A DNA stretch of 64,000 bases. Source: Branchipolynoe longqiensis. Lineage: Eukaryota > Annelida > Polychaeta > Phyllodocida > Polynoidae. Under the pieces are notes generated by a model. That model was not told the origin of the DNA. It saw only the letters and a list, made by a program, of their open reading frames with translations, and did no database searches. Position numbers and translations under genes: made by a program. Shown piece by piece: positions 41,641 to 51,850 of the stretch (within the stretch, counting starts at the first letter, position 1; each line of letters begins with the position of its first letter). Location: assembly GCA_030323885.1 (NCBI GenBank), contig CM059187.1, positions 81,797,527-81,861,526 of the forward strand, written 5' to 3'.

Positions 41641-42080
41641 TGCATACACATCTCAGGTCTTACCGTGGTTGTACTTATTCGACACGGGCTTCGAATGGGG
41701 CAGCACTGTTGAATTAGATGGTACAGTGCTAATAAAAGTCATATCTAGTTAAGTGTGTTGTAGGAGAACTGTGAATAAATAAGGGCCCACAATAATAGCA
41801 GGGACCGTATTTGTGGGTAAACTAAAGTGAAGGGGGTGCCATATTTTCACGATTAAGAAAGGTCTCACAAACAATCACTTTTTGGCGAAGTGCTTATTCA
41901 CTTCGCCAAAAAGTGATTGCTTGTATCTCCTTTTGGAATAACTAACAGCTGTCTCTGGAATAAACGTGTCATTTGGGAGTGCGGTGTACAGTGGTGGATT
42001 AACCATTAGGCTGAGTAGGTTTAAGCCGAGGGGGCCAGAAGGGAGGGGACACAAGGGCATACACAAGAAATGGTTTAATT
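41641..42080. other. Spacer containing a perfect hairpin
   Basis: Mostly unassigned. A perfect 21-bp inverted repeat with a 6-nt loop lies at 41872-41919 (listed separately). Confidence 0.4.
41872..41919. other. Perfect 21-bp hairpin
   Basis: The left arm 41872-41892 (CAATCACTTTTTGGCGAAGT + G) and the right arm 41899-41919 are exact reverse complements around CTTATT. It is not associated with a T-run terminator or any neighbouring gene. Confidence 0.85.
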
Positions 42081-42084
42081 GAGG

Positions 42085-42605
42085 GGGCCCGGTGGCTCAG
42101 CCCAGGGGCCCGCCTAGCTCATCCTAGGGGCTCAGGATAGCTCAACTTAGGGGCCTGGGTGGCTCTGCCTAGGGGCTTGGATGGCTCAGCCTAGGGGTTT
42201 GTGTTGCTCTGCCTATGGGTCCGGGAGGCATAGCCTAGGGGCTATGGTGGCTCAGCCTCGTGTCCAGGGTGGCTCAGCCTAGGGGGCCTGAGTGGCTCGA
42301 CCTAGGGGCCCAGGAGGCCCAGGAGGCCCAGTCTAGTGGCTCTGGTGGCTTAGCCTAGGGCCCGGGTGGCTCAGCCTAGGGGCACATGTGGCTCAGCCTA
42401 GGGGCCAGGGTGGCTCAGTCTAGGGGCCCGAGTGGATCAGTCTAGGGGCCCAGGTGGCTCAGCCTAGCAGCCCGGGTGGCTTAGCCTATAGGGGCTCAGG
42501 TGGCTCAGTCTAGGGGTCCGAGTGGCACAGCCTAGTGGCCCGGGTGGCTCAGCCTTGGGGCCCGGGTGGCTCAGCCTAGGGGTCCGGGTGGCTCAGCCTA
42601 GAATT
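42085..42605. repeat. Minisatellite, about 24-bp unit
   Basis: About twenty imperfect copies of a unit like 'gtggctcagcctaggggccc' plus a few bases. Units vary in length, so no reading frame is kept. Confidence 0.9.
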
Positions 42606-43396
42606 TAATTCAATTATACAGTGTTAGATGCTTCACTGGTTTCCCAAATGATAATAATACCCTGCATTTCATCAAACAAAAAACCGGAGACTGGCCCATC
42701 CACCGTGTGTGATGGGAGAGTGTGAGAACTACATTGAAAGTAAATCTGGGCGGGTGGTCTCTCACAACTCAGACATCTTTCACTAGTTATACCATGGGCT
42801 TCGGCAGCGGCTATATTCATGGCACTACACATTCGTTGATATTATTGAAAGAAAGAAAAAAAGGTAACGACAAGTGGCCTGTGAAGAGGAGGATAGTCAA
42901 ACAAGGATAATAACAACAACACTTAGAGAAAAAGAATACTACTTAAAATGTTGACAGGTTTTATAATGGGACAAGGACTATGTACTCTGTGCGTAAGCTA
43001 AGGGGGATGTGGAGATAACAGAATAATCTTTAACCGCTATACAGACTATGCGTATAAACTACTTTATCAATATATATAAACCTTTGCATCCACTCAGATA
43101 AGAATACTCCATCATCAAGTTTTACAACGAAAACCCTGATTTTGACATTTGCTGATCCAGTGAATGTACCTAGGAAAATCGCATGCAATTAGAGAACATT
43201 CTCCCCTGATCTGTTAATGTTATCGTGATCCTTGTCATTTGCATATCTATATTTTCTTATCATTGGTGTTGGTATCTTGGTGACTCGGATAGTCGAATAC
43301 AGTGTTCGATAATGAACATCGGGGGTTAAAGGTAGTCTACGGACACTGAGATAACAAAAGCAGGACCGTCGCTAGCAGGGGCGATAAGGGAGGCCA
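42606..43396. other. No gene seen
   Basis: Unassigned spacer. Short ORFs only. Confidence 0.4.
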
Positions 43397-44469
43397 CCCA
43401 GCTAACACATAACGTTAAGTAACGTCAGGCTAACGTTATTATTTGGTTATGGTACATTATAACGTCACAGTAATGTTAAACTGACACTATACCATATATT
43501 TTAATGTTATAGCATCACGGTAACGTTATACTGATGTATTGGTTGGACGGTCACCACACATTTTCCACCGTTGGGCCACTGGCGGTGTAAAATCTATTCT
43601 TTAAAAATGTATTTATTTATTTATTTAATCTTAACCAAAAGGATTTTGCAATGAAAATGGTGTTTAATGAGCACTGGCTGGCATTTATAACTTCTGACTC
43701 TCCACTGACCTGCTTCAAAAGCAACCAAATTACCGATTTAAGATTAAAAAAAAGAAATTTTATTTAAAAAAAGAAAGAAAAGAAAGAATAGATTTTACAC
43801 CGTTGGTGCCCGATGTTGGTGCCCAATGTCGGGCCAACGTCGGGCCATGGGTGGTGGCCTGACGTGGGGCAGTGACAACCAGCAGAAGGATGTTAAAATG
43901 TGCCTAACTAACAAACATAGGTGAAGTGTAATACGGTTGCTTTCGGAACAGGTCAGTAGAGAGTAAGAAGTTACAAATGCCCCCCAGTGCTTAGGAAACA
44001 CCATTTCCATTGCAAAAGTATTTTAGTGAGGAGTGCTGGGTTTTGTACTGCAGGCGTCATCTCTTAGCTTAACTTTTTAGGCAAGGTTAGTGTCTTATCA
44101 TCTTAATATCTGATATGAGGTGCATGCATCTCTATGATATTAAACTGATTTAAAAAGAATTCGAGTTCACTCCTCCAGTGTCATGCTTTGCGATAGATAT
44201 TACATTTCAGTTCTTCAAAAGGGTCTTTGATTTCTATACAAAATCTTCATCAAAGCACTCAAAGGGGGTTAAAAGAGTTCTCAAATGTTATAACAAAAAA
44301 TCCTATTGACGTTTAAAAATGTTAAACGATAACGTTATAAAATAACATAATGTTTTATAACGTTATTTACTCCATACAAAATAACGTTTATATGACGTTT
44401 TTTATAACTTTATTGTAACATTCAATAACGTTATACTGACGTCAGTGTGACGTTTTTTTGTTAGCTGGG
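43397..44469. mobile_element. TIR element, CCCAGCTAACA ends, AACGTTA theme
   Basis: 11-bp ends 'cccagctaaca' and 'tgttagctggg'. 'aacgtta', 'taacgtca' and 'acgttat' recur at both ends. The middle holds a second inverted pair, 'gtgtaaaatctattctt' (about 43586) and 'aagaatagattttacac' (about 43784), flanked by 'ccgttggg'-type words. It looks like a foldback inside another foldback. No transposase. Confidence 0.7.
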
Positions 44470-44789
44470 GGAGGGGGGGGGGGAGTTCCCCGGCCCTTCC
44501 ACCCACACAAACCCTCCCTCTCCAGTATGTAGGCTAACCTCCCTGAAATAGTTTAAAATGGCATTGCACAACCTCTAGATTTCAAAATTTCCTGGGCACA
44601 CATCCCCCCCCCCCCAGATCTCCATAGTGCCTCAGACCTTCGGCGCTTGTTTCTTCCAAGAATTGATTTGCCCACCCGAAAATAAATCGGCACCCCCAAC
44701 AAAAATCTTTTGCTACGGCTATGAAAATGACATCGGTAAATAATGTAGCCTCGTGTGAAGCTAGGCAATTCTAATGGTCCTTCTACCGC
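44470..44789. other. No gene seen; G- and C-runs
   Basis: A G-run at 44468-44482 and a C-run at 44606-44616. The minus-strand frame 44553-45008 is not recognisable. Confidence 0.35.
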
Positions 44790-45590
44790 GCCGCCGAATG
44801 GGGTGGTCGAGTCGGTAGAGCGTAGGATTCCCGTGCGGAAGGTCAGGAATTCGAATTCCGGTGTTGCAGTTTCAGCGGCACACCAACCAGTTTGTGAGGG
44901 ACACATCCATTCAAATGCATTGTCAATGGTCGTGAGCAAATCTTCATACAGAAGAAGTGAAATATCTCTACAACCACACCACCTAGAAACAAATCCCTTG
45001 GTACACATATAGAAAACATGTGTACCAAAAAGATTATATTAAATTGAGAAGGGTAGGGTTCTGGATTTCTATTAATTTTGAATAAAACTAATGTTTTGCA
45101 CTGCGCATACCGTCAAACTCAAGGCATTGTCAATGGTCGTGAGAAATCTTCATACAGAAAATACAGCAAAAGTGAAATATCTCTAAAACCACACCACCTA
45201 GAAACAAATGGCTTGGTACACATATAGAAAACATCTTTACCAAAAACATTATATTAAATTAATAAGGTTACTGACAATGCTGTTCGATTTTGACGCATGC
45301 GCAGAAGCGATGTGTCCCTCACAAACTGGTGTGCCGCTGAAACTGCAACACCGGCTGATTGAAACCGATGACTTACAAAATTGATATTTGTTGCTATCTA
45401 GCCCGGCATTCCGCATTATTAGGATAGGGCAAGGACTGGTTAGTTCAGCAAGGGTCACGGTGCCAGTGACCTGATCTCCCAGTGGGACAGCACAATAAAG
45501 CCACCATGAAGGCGCACTGTCACAAGGTGATACCCATCCGGATATGACCATAAATGTAGCTAGGATGTAAAACCCCAATACACAAAACAT
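44790..45590 (+). repeat. SINE-A copy interrupted by a MITE
   Basis: The head at 44796-44857 ('ggtggtcgagtcggtagagc', B-box 'attcgaatt') is cut by the CCGGTGT MITE at 44858-45354. The body and type-1 tail resume at 45355-45590 ('ttaggatagggcaaggactg', 'gatatgaccataaatgtagc'). Confidence 0.65.
44858..45354. mobile_element. CCGGTGT-family MITE with duplicated core
   Basis: TIRs of about 48 bp: 'ccggtgttgcagtttcagcg' through 'cagtttgtgagggacacatc', mirrored at the right end. Two tandem copies of the core seen at 38088. It is inserted in a SINE-A. Confidence 0.8.
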
Positions 45591-46103
45591 GTACCGTAGC
45601 ATACAGCGGAGGGAACGTATCACTGTATTAGTCACTCTCCAGCGCAGTCAGCATACAAAGCAGTTGTAATCACATTAATTAAGGCTATTTAATTGATCGG
45701 TCTCATTTCACCTTTTATATGCATAGATAGTTTTGTTGCCGTTGGCTTGTTTCAAGTTCGATAGTTTTGACTTTCTGCCATATAATCTTTAGATAACTAT
45801 ATCATGTTGTCATCATAATTAACTACTTTTCTTCAGTGGAAATATCTTTTATTTTGAAGGGAAACTTTGGAGGTATTGAACTGAAGACATGCCAAATTAA
45901 TTTTTGTGTGTAACCAAAATGTTGGAATATATTTGTATTCCTTTATTCATTCATAATGTTGACAGTGTTGGGCAGTCACACATAGTGGCAAAAACACATC
46001 AACCTAAGATACACTGCATTCACTGATTCAATGCTTTTGCTGACTTGCCAGTCTGTTAATAAAGACACGTTTTTACCGTTCTGGCTGTATTCCTAAAATA
46101 CCG
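45591..46103. other. No gene seen; trace of TTAA-MITE
   Basis: 'ttggaggtattgaactgaag' and 'acatgccaaattaattt' (45865-45905) are reverse TTAA-MITE words. The rest is unassigned. Confidence 0.4.
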
Positions 46104-46525
46104 TAAACTAAGATTCCATATATGTGGTATGCGGTATGCAAATGCGGCAAAAAATCGAAAAGCATGTAAATGAATAGTGGTGCTTTCATGTGTCCGATTG
46201 CAAATACGAACGCGAATGCGAGTGCGGCAAATGGATCGACCCATGGAGCGATCAGTGCGAATGTGAATGCGAATACGGCTGCGTTTGCCATAGAAAACAA
46301 CAGTAACTTTGACTTTTCTTCACAAATTTGGAGCAAAAAAAACCCCAAATTCCATGGGTACCTTTTCATTTTTTGTTTTGTTTATTTAACGACACCCCAT
46401 CACAAAAAGTAGAGATCAGCTAGTGGGGAACGGCATGGGTAGCTATGCCGCACACCACATTCGCATTTGCATGTCGCATGCCGCATGCCACATAACAGAT
46501 ACCGCATGTATGGAATCTTAGCTTA
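46104..46525. mobile_element. MITE, TAAGATTCCATAT ends, second copy
   Basis: It starts 'aaactaagattccatatatg' and ends 'tatggaatcttagcttaa'. The interior again uses 'gaatgcgaatgcg' hexamers. Relative to 40226 the interior is mostly inverted. Confidence 0.65.
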
Positions 46526-46654
46526 AGGCTAGTTTTGAAGCATTGGATGGCCACAGAATGACAACGACGCTATGAGCTGAAATTCAGTGGATTAGACAGT
46601 TTGAACAGCTTGAACGGCATGAAAATGAGCCATTTATAGCCCCACTCACACAAT

Positions 46655-47041
46655 TAGGCCTCAGTCACACTATGCTTGCTTTCGCTTGCGACCACTTTGC
46701 GACAACTTTGCGATCACCTTGCGACCATTCGCCGACCTGTAGGCGACCATTTTGGGCCGATTTGGTGGCAATAAGGTTGTAGCTGCACCAAAAACTTCCC
46801 TGTGACCAAAGCGCTTGTGGCCAGTTGTCGACAAACGCACACTCAGTGGGTGATTTTGGTCGCTGAACGGCAACTGATACACCGCCCTGCGACCGCTAGC
46901 TGAGTGGTCGCCGACCACTCACCGATCGGTCGCTGACCATGGTTTTTGTGTATTGGTCACAAGGAGGTCACAAGGAGGTCGTCAGCTTTTGCACGCAAAG
47001 AGGTGGCAAGTGAACGCTGGGCGTAGTGTGACTGGGGTATA
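46655..47041. mobile_element. MITE, CAGTCACACTA ends, GCGACCA theme
   Basis: The left end 'ggcctcagtcacactatgc' and the right end 'gcgtagtgtgactggggta' form TIRs. The interior iterates 'ttgcgaccacttt' and 'cgccgaccactc'. It is related to elements at 31431 and 32814. Confidence 0.65.
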
Positions 47042-48200
47042 ACTTAGGTAGCCTATTGCTCTTCTGACACCTGCCTGCTTAGATAAAGGATCCACCCCTA
47101 ACCAGAGTAGGACTGAAGGACAACCATGTTTAAATCCAAGCAAAAATGACCATTATATGAATCAACTAAACAAGCTGTGGATGTCCTGGTTCCAGTGTGC
47201 AGTGGTTATCTATATTGGCCTAGAATTGCTTTTTTGTTCCCTTTTACATATAGGATATGCATATCATATTTGTAAAAGGGAGACAAAAACAGGTGAGGTA
47301 AATATATAAATATTTGCATAAAGGGGTAAAAAAAAGGTGAAGTAAAATCAGGTATAGAAAAAAGGCAATATCCCGAGTTCGCAGAGATATCAAATCCAGA
47401 TAAACTTGATAGTGATATTTCAGTGTAGTCTATCTTTCAAGAAAGAAATAGAAACTTCTTTCTGAAAAATGGTTATCACTGATAGGAATACTTGGATTCC
47501 CTGACAATTCCTACAGTGTGAGAGTACACCAGTGGATTGAGGTTATCAGTAGCCATTGACTGTCACCACAGTTGAACCTACACACATTATCTGCAGCTTA
47601 GGAAAGAAATGGGGCAATTTAAATGTCTTCAAAAAAATAATGTGGTTATATTTTGAGAGGCTTTTTTCCTTCTCACAGTCTCTAAGTGGCAAATTCCTGG
47701 CACAGCTACGTCACATTGTCGTATATCGACATAGTTGATGCCCGAAAAGAAGTTATATCTGTTATCAGTTGTCGTCTGCGATGATAGACAGTAAATCAGG
47801 ACAGTGTATCTTTGAATGAATAGTTCCCAGTTTTCAATTTGTATTCATTTATAGCAGGGTGGCGAGGTGAGTGTTATCCTTTACAGGTGTCGATATCTGT
47901 TATCCTTTACAGGCAGTAGTCAGCATATTCATTGAAATTCGCCTTTGAAATCATTAATTGATTTAATTTCAGTTTGCTATAAACTATATATGGCACGGTG
48001 GCTTTGGCAGTGGGTTATCTTCCCTCTTTTTACACCAAAATGTTGATTTTTTCGGTGGAAATTATACAACAGGGTCAATTTCATGCATTTGTTCTTTGTT
48101 TCGGTGTGGTGGAGCGTGAGAATATGACATTTTGACATATGACATATTATATACATTTGGTACGAATAAGAAAATATTGACAATTTGGAAATTGTCCCCA
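47042..48200. other. No gene seen
   Basis: About 1.2 kb without a recognised repeat or gene. 'gttatcctttacagg' occurs twice (about 47874 and 47900). Confidence 0.4.
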
Positions 48201-48755
48201 AAGCTGTGTTTACACGGGAGATTTAAAACGCCACATATGAAACGCCTTGCCTAGATCGACTCACATTTGCCGTGTAGATGCGGTTCTGTGGCGTTTTAGG
48301 GCTGAATCGCTTCATATGAAACGCCTCATCTATACCACCTCGGGAGGTGGTTTATTTGAAGCGATTCAGCTGGTTCCCGGGCGGCGATAGTATAAAATAG
48401 TAGGGCTTGCCAGCAACAGATGGTAGCAGTAACTAATCGCTTGTACCCGGCAGTGTTAGGGCCCAATTAGGCCGAAATCTATTAAATGCGATCATATTTA
48501 ACAGAATTACATCCTCAAATAATGAAATTTAATTAAATTAACCTTAAATTCCAAGCGATATTACCGTAGCAGCAACATCGGCGTCGAATCACCAAGTGTA
48601 AACAAAACAAACAGCAGTGCTAGCCAGCTACAGGCGCCTGCTGATTCCCGGCGTCGACACACTTTTCAACTCCGCCGTGTAAACATCTGTCTGAAACGCT
48701 TCATATAAATCGCCTTGTCTAGAACGTTTCACAATTCCCCGTGTAAACACGGCTT
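48201..48755. mobile_element. MITE, GTGTTTACACGG ends, carrying shared core (beta)
   Basis: The left end 'agctgtgtttacacgggaga' is mirrored by 'ccccgtgtaaacacggctt'. The interior iterates 'gaaacgcc' and 'gcgattcagc'. The core 48443-48619 is the one inside the CCGGTGTCG element at 24919. Two unrelated sets of ends therefore share one core. Confidence 0.75.
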
Positions 48756-49394
48756 AAGTTACCCGAGAAAAGCAAGTGTGTTTACTGTTCTGTTGGTTAT
48801 GGTTCAAATCTTTTGTAGGCTCTTTGCTTAAAGCTGCAAGTCCGATGAGAATGCAATAGACGACATCACCGTTCCGACTGCGCATGTGCTGAAAACGGCG
48901 TTGGCAGCAAAGCAAATGAGTACGGCCATTGAGTTTGCCGATACGCATAGGGCAAAACTTAGATTTTATTCAAAATTAATAGAAATGGGTCATTCTTTAA
49001 AACTGGGCACCACATATTTGGGTTCCACATTACGATGCTGATAATTTGTTCTTTCATTTATTGATTGCAAGTCAAATAATTATCGGATCCTCTGTGTATT
49101 AAATATGTTAGCCATAGTACATTTATTGGAGCTATCCCAAGAAAGAAATTAAGAGTTTACCTATATGATTTTGTGCTAATGTGAAAAAGTGAAAATTTAC
49201 ACATTTACACTATGCATGTTGCAAAACTTTTTTCAACTTATTTTTCAATGTTTTTCTTGTAAGTCATAACCTGGTCTGCTTAACAGTAATCAATAAAATC
49301 TTGTTTTACTATGTTGTATATGTTAAAATGAGGTTCTGGATGTGTCTTTGGTTTTCATGTTACACAAGTGATATTAATGTGTTGCTCAATTTGT
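48756..49394. other. TTAA-MITE start, then unassigned
   Basis: 'cttaaagctgcaagtccgat' at 48827 is a TTAA-MITE left end; the usual interior does not follow. The rest has no supported feature. Confidence 0.4.
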
Positions 49395-50308
49395 CGTCAT
49401 CATCATCATCATGCTGTCGGTCGCGATGCGACAAAGACTGCTCTCATTACTTGACTGCCGCTCTCCATTTAGCTCTCTACTGTGAGAGTTGTGTCCATGA
49501 GTCGGTTTTAATGTCTCTCAGCTTCAGGTTTCTTTTGATAGTATCCTTGAGATGAGGGCGTCCTCTCTTTCTGTAACCAGAAGACAGTTGAGAATAGAGG
49601 ATCTGCTTTGGTAGCCTGTCTGATGACATCCTCATGAGGTGTCCAGTCCACCAGAGATTCTTTTTGATCAGAAGATCTTCCATAGAGGGCAGCCCCGTCC
49701 GTTCGAGTATTTCCTTATTTGTCACTTTGTCCTTCCAGGTTAGCCTCATGATTGAACGCAGATATCGCATCATGAAGGCATGCATCTTTTTCACCTGTCG
49801 TCTGTACACTGTCCAGGCCTCGGCTCCGTAGAGTAGGGTGGATAGCACGATTGCACGGTAGATCTTGCCTTTGACCCGAATGGACACATGGTGGTTGTTC
49901 CAGAGTCTCTGGCGTAGTCGGCCAAAAGATGCGCTAGCCTTGGCCATCCTGCTCTGTATTTCAGCATCAATGCGTCCATCACTTGATATAGTGCTTCCGA
50001 GGTAGGTGAATTCCGGAACAGAGTTCAGATTGTTTCCGTCAACCATGATCTCCTCCTCTCGGGTTCTTGTAGAGTTGGGTTGGTACAGCACCTCCGTCTT
50101 TTTGATATTAATCTTCAGGCCGAACTTCTTTGATGCATCGGAGAAAGCGTTTACTATTTTCTGGATCTCTTCAGCAGAGTGGGCAACCAGTGCACTGTCA
50201 TCTGCGAATAGCAGCTCTCTCACCAGTATCTGAGTAGTCTTGGTCTTCGCTCTGAAGTGTGCGACATTGAATAGGTCAGCGCTCTGTCTGGACTGTATAT
50301 AGATGGCG
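49395..50308 (-). pseudogene. LINE reverse transcriptase, 5'-truncated copy 3
   Basis: Same family as 2540-4372, reverse strand. It runs from the (CAT)n tail (49397-49413) to about 50308. It encodes 'RELLFADDSALVAHSAEE' (catalytic ADD), 'KFGLKINIKKTEVLYQ', 'FTYLGSTISSDGRIDAEIQ', 'STLLYGAEAWTVYRRQ', 'WTGHLMRMSSDRLPKQIL' and 'RKRGRPHLKDTIKRN'. It stops at a TAG that replaces a codon 11 residues before the usual end. RT motifs A and B and everything N-terminal are lost by 5' truncation. Confidence 0.85.
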
Positions 50309-50322
50309 ATGTAGTCTATAGT

Positions 50323-50703
50323 CTGCACTGATCTCTCAGGCAAGGAGCCACATAGACGGGTAGGCATGGATAAGGTGATTGCATCAGGAAGCCTAGGTAG
50401 TGTAATGGTAGCATGCTAACCCCGGAATGGCAAGAAGTGTGCATTTTAATCCTGCTCCAGGCACAATATTTCCTATTTTTATCACCCCCATGACACTGGT
50501 TCTGTGACAAGGATCCCATACAAGCTACATGCTGTATGGTTGTTGAAACTACCTATGTTTGAATATGTAAGTGCATTGTCTGTATGTAATTGTAAGCATT
50601 GTATGAATTATTGACATAAACTATTTAAAAGAACTTACAATTCTACGGGGACAAGAGTGGTAGTGCATCTGCACTGATCTCTCAGGCAAGGAGCCACATA
50701 GAC
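50323..50703 (+). repeat. 35-bp direct repeat around a SINE-B-bearing insert
   Basis: 'ctgcactgatctctcaggca' and 15 more bases occur identically at 50323-50357 and 50669-50703. Between them lie a SINE-B copy and unassigned sequence. After both, 'gcatcagg' follows. This is an insertion with a long duplication, or a recombination scar, inside a CR1-like LINE. Confidence 0.55.
50390..50515 (+). repeat. SINE-B copy
   Basis: 'TAGTGTAATGGTAGCATGCT', a decayed B-box ('gcattttaatcctgctcc') and the body 'ttcctatttttatcaccccc'. Confidence 0.55.
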
Positions 50704-50704
50704 A

Positions 50705-51235
50705 TGTATGCATGCATCAGGTGATGCTGAATCAATTGAGAAGATCCAAAGAAGGGCAACAAAGCTTGTACATGGATTCGATGAAATACCCTATGAACAA
50801 CGTATGCGTCATTTGAAGATCCCAAGCATGTACTACAGACGGGCCTGGGGGGATGTGATTGAAGTATTCAAATATCTCCATGGTATCTACAAGACAGGCA
50901 GCCCCCTTATCAGAGACTCCAACACCAGGACTAGAGGACACTCCTTGAAGCTGAAGAAGCGGTACTCCAGGCTGGACCTGCGACAAAACTTTTTCGGCTT
51001 TAGGGTGGTTGACCTGTGGAATGACTTGCCGGAGAGTGTCGTAGCAGCAGAGTGGGTGGACTGTTTCAAGTCCCGACTGGATGCATACTGGTCAAGCATT
51101 ATGTATATCTTGGAGCCAGTGACAGTTGCTACAATCCACCACATCTGAAGAACTCTCTCGATTTCTATTAATTAAGAGCGGCTAACAGGTCAAAGGCGTA
51201 TTATAGCTGTATCCTATTGATTGATTGATTGATCA
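50705..51235 (+). pseudogene. CR1/L2-like LINE C-terminal fragment
   Basis: The 3' end of a non-LTR reverse transcriptase gene, open from 50708 to 51148. It contains 'IEKIQRRATKLVHGF', 'YEQRMRHLKIPSMYYRR', 'GDVIEVFKYLHGIY', 'TRGHSLKLKKRYSRLDLRQN' and 'RVVDLWNDLPESVVAAEWVD', the usual C-terminal region after the RT. The element ends in an (ATTG)n tail at about 51217-51234. RT motifs are absent, so this is a 5'-truncated insertion. It is the same broad type as the fragment at 20755. Confidence 0.75.
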
Positions 51236-51239
51236 CTAT

Positions 51240-51365
51240 CAGTCAGCCTAGGTAGTATTTTATAATGGTTACTGCACTAGCCCTCAAATGGCATGAAGTG
51301 AGGGTTTGAATACTGGTCTAGGTACAATACTTTCCATTTTAATCACACCCACGACAAATGCATGA
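51240..51365 (+). repeat. SINE-B copy
   Basis: 'gcctaggtagtattttataa' then 'tggttactgcactagccctc', the B-box 'gggtttgaatactgg' and the body 'tttccattttaatcacaccc'. Diverged. Confidence 0.5.
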
Positions 51366-51384
51366 ACATTTTCTACACTAATCT

Positions 51385-51700
51385 ACTTTTGAATCTAAAT
51401 ATCCGATATTTAGCTACTGGTACACTTATTAAAAATGTGTTGCTGCGTTGAACGGAATACAAGGTCTATTTAATAGAACCTGCAACTGCTGAAGCCTATC
51501 GAATATTTCGATGGGCATGCCAAAATTAATATGTACCATGTGTTTGCTTCAGTTCTCTCCAAAGTTTCCTATTCTTGATCTATGTTCCTTCAACCTGAAT
51601 AGAGTATTATGGATTATAATGATTAATCTAATCTATTTTAATTAGTTTTTAAAGATAGGAAAGTCCAACACGCCGGACTATGTAACTTTCATGCTCTCAT
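51385..51700 (+). repeat. TTAA-MITE fragment
   Basis: From 'atctacttttgaatctaaat' to 'acgccggactatgtaacttt', with the interior words of the family. The left end is missing. Confidence 0.55.
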
Positions 51701-51850
51701 GTACATACACCTTTGTTCTAAGACTCGTCAGTAGAGACATCGATTGTAGGCCAATTCGCATTGTCCCAACAGTCTCTGATAAGTATTTTATCTACTCTAG
51801 CACCTCATCGCACTCATCTCAATTCATCCATCACCAAACCACAAACCAGC

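Noticed and set aside
44553..45008. 151-codon minus-strand ORF
   Set aside because: It spans a SINE head, a MITE end and unassigned sequence; chance frame.
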